A stretch of DNA of 64,000 bases from Diphasiastrum complanatum (taxonomy: Eukaryota; Streptophyta; Lycopodiopsida; Lycopodiales; Lycopodiaceae). The position numbers and the translations under genes were made by a program. Below the pieces are notes generated by a model that saw only the letters and a program-made list of their open reading frames with translations, did not search any database and was not told the origin of the DNA. Below, in pieces: positions 62,160-64,000 of this stretch (the first letter of the stretch is position 1; every line of letters starts with the position of its first letter). The stretch is from assembly GCA_029204225.1 (NCBI GenBank), contig CM055095.1:34497078-34561077 (forward strand). Reading direction: 5' to 3'.

Positions 62160-62960
62160 TGTTTTTTTATCGCTTATCAATGGAATTGACCCCTATCATG
62201 CGATATAGCTCCAAATTATTGTTTATCACTTGAGATAAGGCATTGATGATCAAGTTAGAGTAATTTCGAGTTTACGACATTCATGTAACTTTGAATGCTG
62301 TGCTTAGATGTGAGACAGCTCAATTTTGGTCCTAAATTACTCATCATTGTTCTTTGGGTGATCACAATTGACCAACATCACATCAGATAGCTCAATCTTG
62401 GTGTCTATCAATGTAAATAGCCCCATTTTGGTGTCTCTATCACTCGAGAAAGTCAAAATTTGCTACCTAACATATGATTTTGTTGCTTATTACTTGACAT
62501 GGCTCTATAAAGGGACTAGACTCAACAAGTAATATATTAAGACAACTCAAGTTCAATCTTTTGTCAAACCCCTATTACACGTGATGACTTAAATTTTATG
62601 TCTATGCATGGTTTTGTTGCTTATCACCCGACACGGCTCATCAAGTGATTAGACTCAACCAATCCCAAGTCTAGTATACTAAGATAGCTCATATCACATG
62701 AGATAACTAGAATTTGATGTGTATATTTTGGAATAGCTCACTTTTGGTGCATATCACTAAAGGTTTCTCATAAAGTGACCAAATTCGAGAAATTGTGTGC
62801 TCATGAAATAGATTAAAGTCGATTCCCATCACTTTAGATAGCTCAAATCTAATGTCCAATACAAGATCTTGGTCCTTATCACTTGACATAGAAGATCGAG
62901 TGACTGAACTTGGTCAATATATGATTTGGAACAATCAATTTTGGCCCCTGATAGATTGAA
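62160..62960. repeat. Degenerate repeat field with AGATAGCTCAA / TTATCACTTGACAT words
   Basis: The phrases ATAGCTC(A), TTTTGGTG(T/C), CTTATCACTTGACAT and GACTRGACTCAAC recur irregularly throughout 800 bp without a fixed period. It appears to be an eroded tandem repeat. No open frame of note. Confidence 0.6.
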
Positions 62961-63689
62961 TCTAGTCCTTGGGCAAGATGATTAGTTTGCTGCTTGGAAG
63001 GACAAGAGAGCAATAGTTTTATTTTAAGAAGAGATTACGTCAACAAAGATCTAATATAGGAGCATGAGCACTTCAACAGATGGACATTGCAAATGCTCAA
63101 ATTTTCCTTGTCCCCCATCACCATCTCAAGAAAAACCCATTTTACGCTCTCAATGATCCTCTGAAATCAAATTCGACTGTGATACAATCAATTAGTCCTG
63201 GCGATCCTCTTAGCATTGATGGTAGCACCTCTGCACAAGACCACAACCAAGGATTTCACAAACAAAGATGTTTGATCCATTCCTTAATGCTAGCAATCAT
63301 CTAACAATGTCCGTCGAGTTATTTCCTTTCCATCCACTCAACACAAAGTCTGAAAACACCCCACCACATTCCCCTGCGCTCTTGCCAATTGCTCCCATCT
63401 CCATCCATCAACAATCCCTTCACACGAAAAAAACCCACCTCCAATCCCTCCTCGGATTCCACCCATAGAGATTTCAGATCTCTTCTATCCTTAATCTTCC
63501 TTCAACTGGCTTTAATCGCACAGCACACAACCATGTTCCTCAAAATCTATCAGCTCATTGGTACCATACTTCATGGAAGTAGTAGTATATCTAGCGTCCC
63601 TCAGTGTCTTACAAAGAAGACGAAGGAAGATTGCGCCCAGCTTAACACATGCTTTTTTATTTTTAAAAAACGTTCCGACCCAGTACGTT
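62961..63689. other. Interval without assigned gene
   Basis: Plus-strand frames at 63080-63470 are open (Pro/Ser/His-rich, for example MSVELFPFHPLNTKSENTPP) but match nothing I recognise. Could be eroded retroelement or host exon DNA. Confidence 0.35.
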
Positions 63690-63707
63690 CTGACCCAAAA
63701 GGGTCAG
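63690..63707. other. Perfect 7-bp stem, 4-base loop hairpin
   Basis: CTGACCCAAAAGGGTCAG, followed at 63729-63735 by TATATAA and AT-rich DNA before the open frame at the window end. Function unknown. Confidence 0.6.
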
Positions 63708-63808
63708 AAAGGGTTTCCAAGGGACACATATATAACAAATTAATTAATACTTTATAAACTAAATAATGTCCACAACTTATATGCGATCGAGTGCAAGATT
63801 TTTATACT

Positions 63809-64000
63809 ATGCTATCTCCCGAGGAAAGGCAAAGGATGAAAGCCCTTTGTCTTTCCAAAGGAGAATTCGATCAACAAGATCGTGGATTCGTTTCGACGGA
63901 CATGCCGTCGGAAGAATCCACGAATATTTTCTATGACCTTGATGAGGACGGTTCCATCATCATGGACATTAGGGGTAAGGTCGTCATCAATAGATTGCAC
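63809..64000 (+). CDS. Partial open frame of unknown identity, continues past the window
   Basis: 64 codons from ATG at 63809 without a stop; the same frame is open upstream to a TAA at about 63763. Start MLSPEERQRMKALCLSKGEF, end YDLDEDGSIIMDIRGKVVIN. Composition is protein-like (charged, Glu/Asp-rich with amphipathic beginning), unlike the repeat-derived frames. AT-rich DNA with a hairpin and a TATATAA precede it. I cannot name the family. A transferred organellar gene piece is one possibility, among others. Confidence 0.35.
   Translation, partial: MLSPEERQRMKALCLSKGEFDQQDRGFVSTDMPSEESTNIFYDLDEDGSIIMDIRGKVVINRLH

Overview
The window reads as intergenic DNA of a land plant with a large, repeat-swollen genome. 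I found no intact host gene, rRNA or tRNA gene, or CRISPR array. Nearly everything recognisable is LTR retrotransposon: Ty1/copia, chromodomain Ty3/gypsy (chromovirus), and Ty3/gypsy of the Tat type (primer site TGGCGCCGTTGCCGGGGA and an extra ORF after integrase). Plant origin follows from these lineages, the tRNA-Met-type primer sites, a CENH3-like histone relic and a tRNA-derived SINE. The species cannot be told; a gymnosperm or fern-sized genome is only a guess.

Layout, left half: a copia pol fragment (1-975, minus); poorly assigned DNA to 4.4 kb; a gypsy gag (4.39-5.72 kb, minus) next to a 25-bp minisatellite; a copia gag scrap; a nearly full gag-pol of the same gypsy family (7.5-13.19 kb, plus) followed by an LTR-like region with the same minisatellite; a chromovirus-like RT-RNase H-integrase piece (15.25-16.87 kb, minus); a chromovirus with its 5' LTR and primer site but large internal deletions (16.88-20.8 kb, plus); an almost complete copia element with two LTRs (21.09-26.47 kb, minus); another gypsy gag remnant; and an LTR-like region with foldbacks.

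Right half: a copia LTR relic (29.87-30.44 kb); a CENH3-like histone H3 pseudogene (31.36-31.65 kb, minus) abutting a decayed chromovirus with paired LTRs (31.67-35.25 kb, minus); a second copy of the copia gag; a decayed ParB-like reading frame (about 37.3-38.2 kb, minus); then a complex of Tat-type elements. Element C (plus) has its 5' LTR and leader at 38.88-40.9 kb and its RNase H-integrase, extra ORF and 3' LTR at 49.26-55.2 kb. Element A (minus, 42.8-49.27 kb) lies between these. Element B (plus, 55.2-61.68 kb) is a close relative of A that landed inside C's 3' LTR. A copia scrap, a degenerate repeat field and a short open frame of unknown identity finish the window.

The elements are broken by stops, frameshifts and deletions and should be regarded as non-autonomous or dead. 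The most interesting signals lie outside the standard domains: lineage-specific short motifs recurring in both the leader and the post-integrase DNA of the Tat elements, a conserved upstream ORF overlapping gag by ATGA, hairpin-forming leader repeats in a chromovirus, an 86-bp SINE with a perfect 16-bp target duplication, and the CENH3-like relic.
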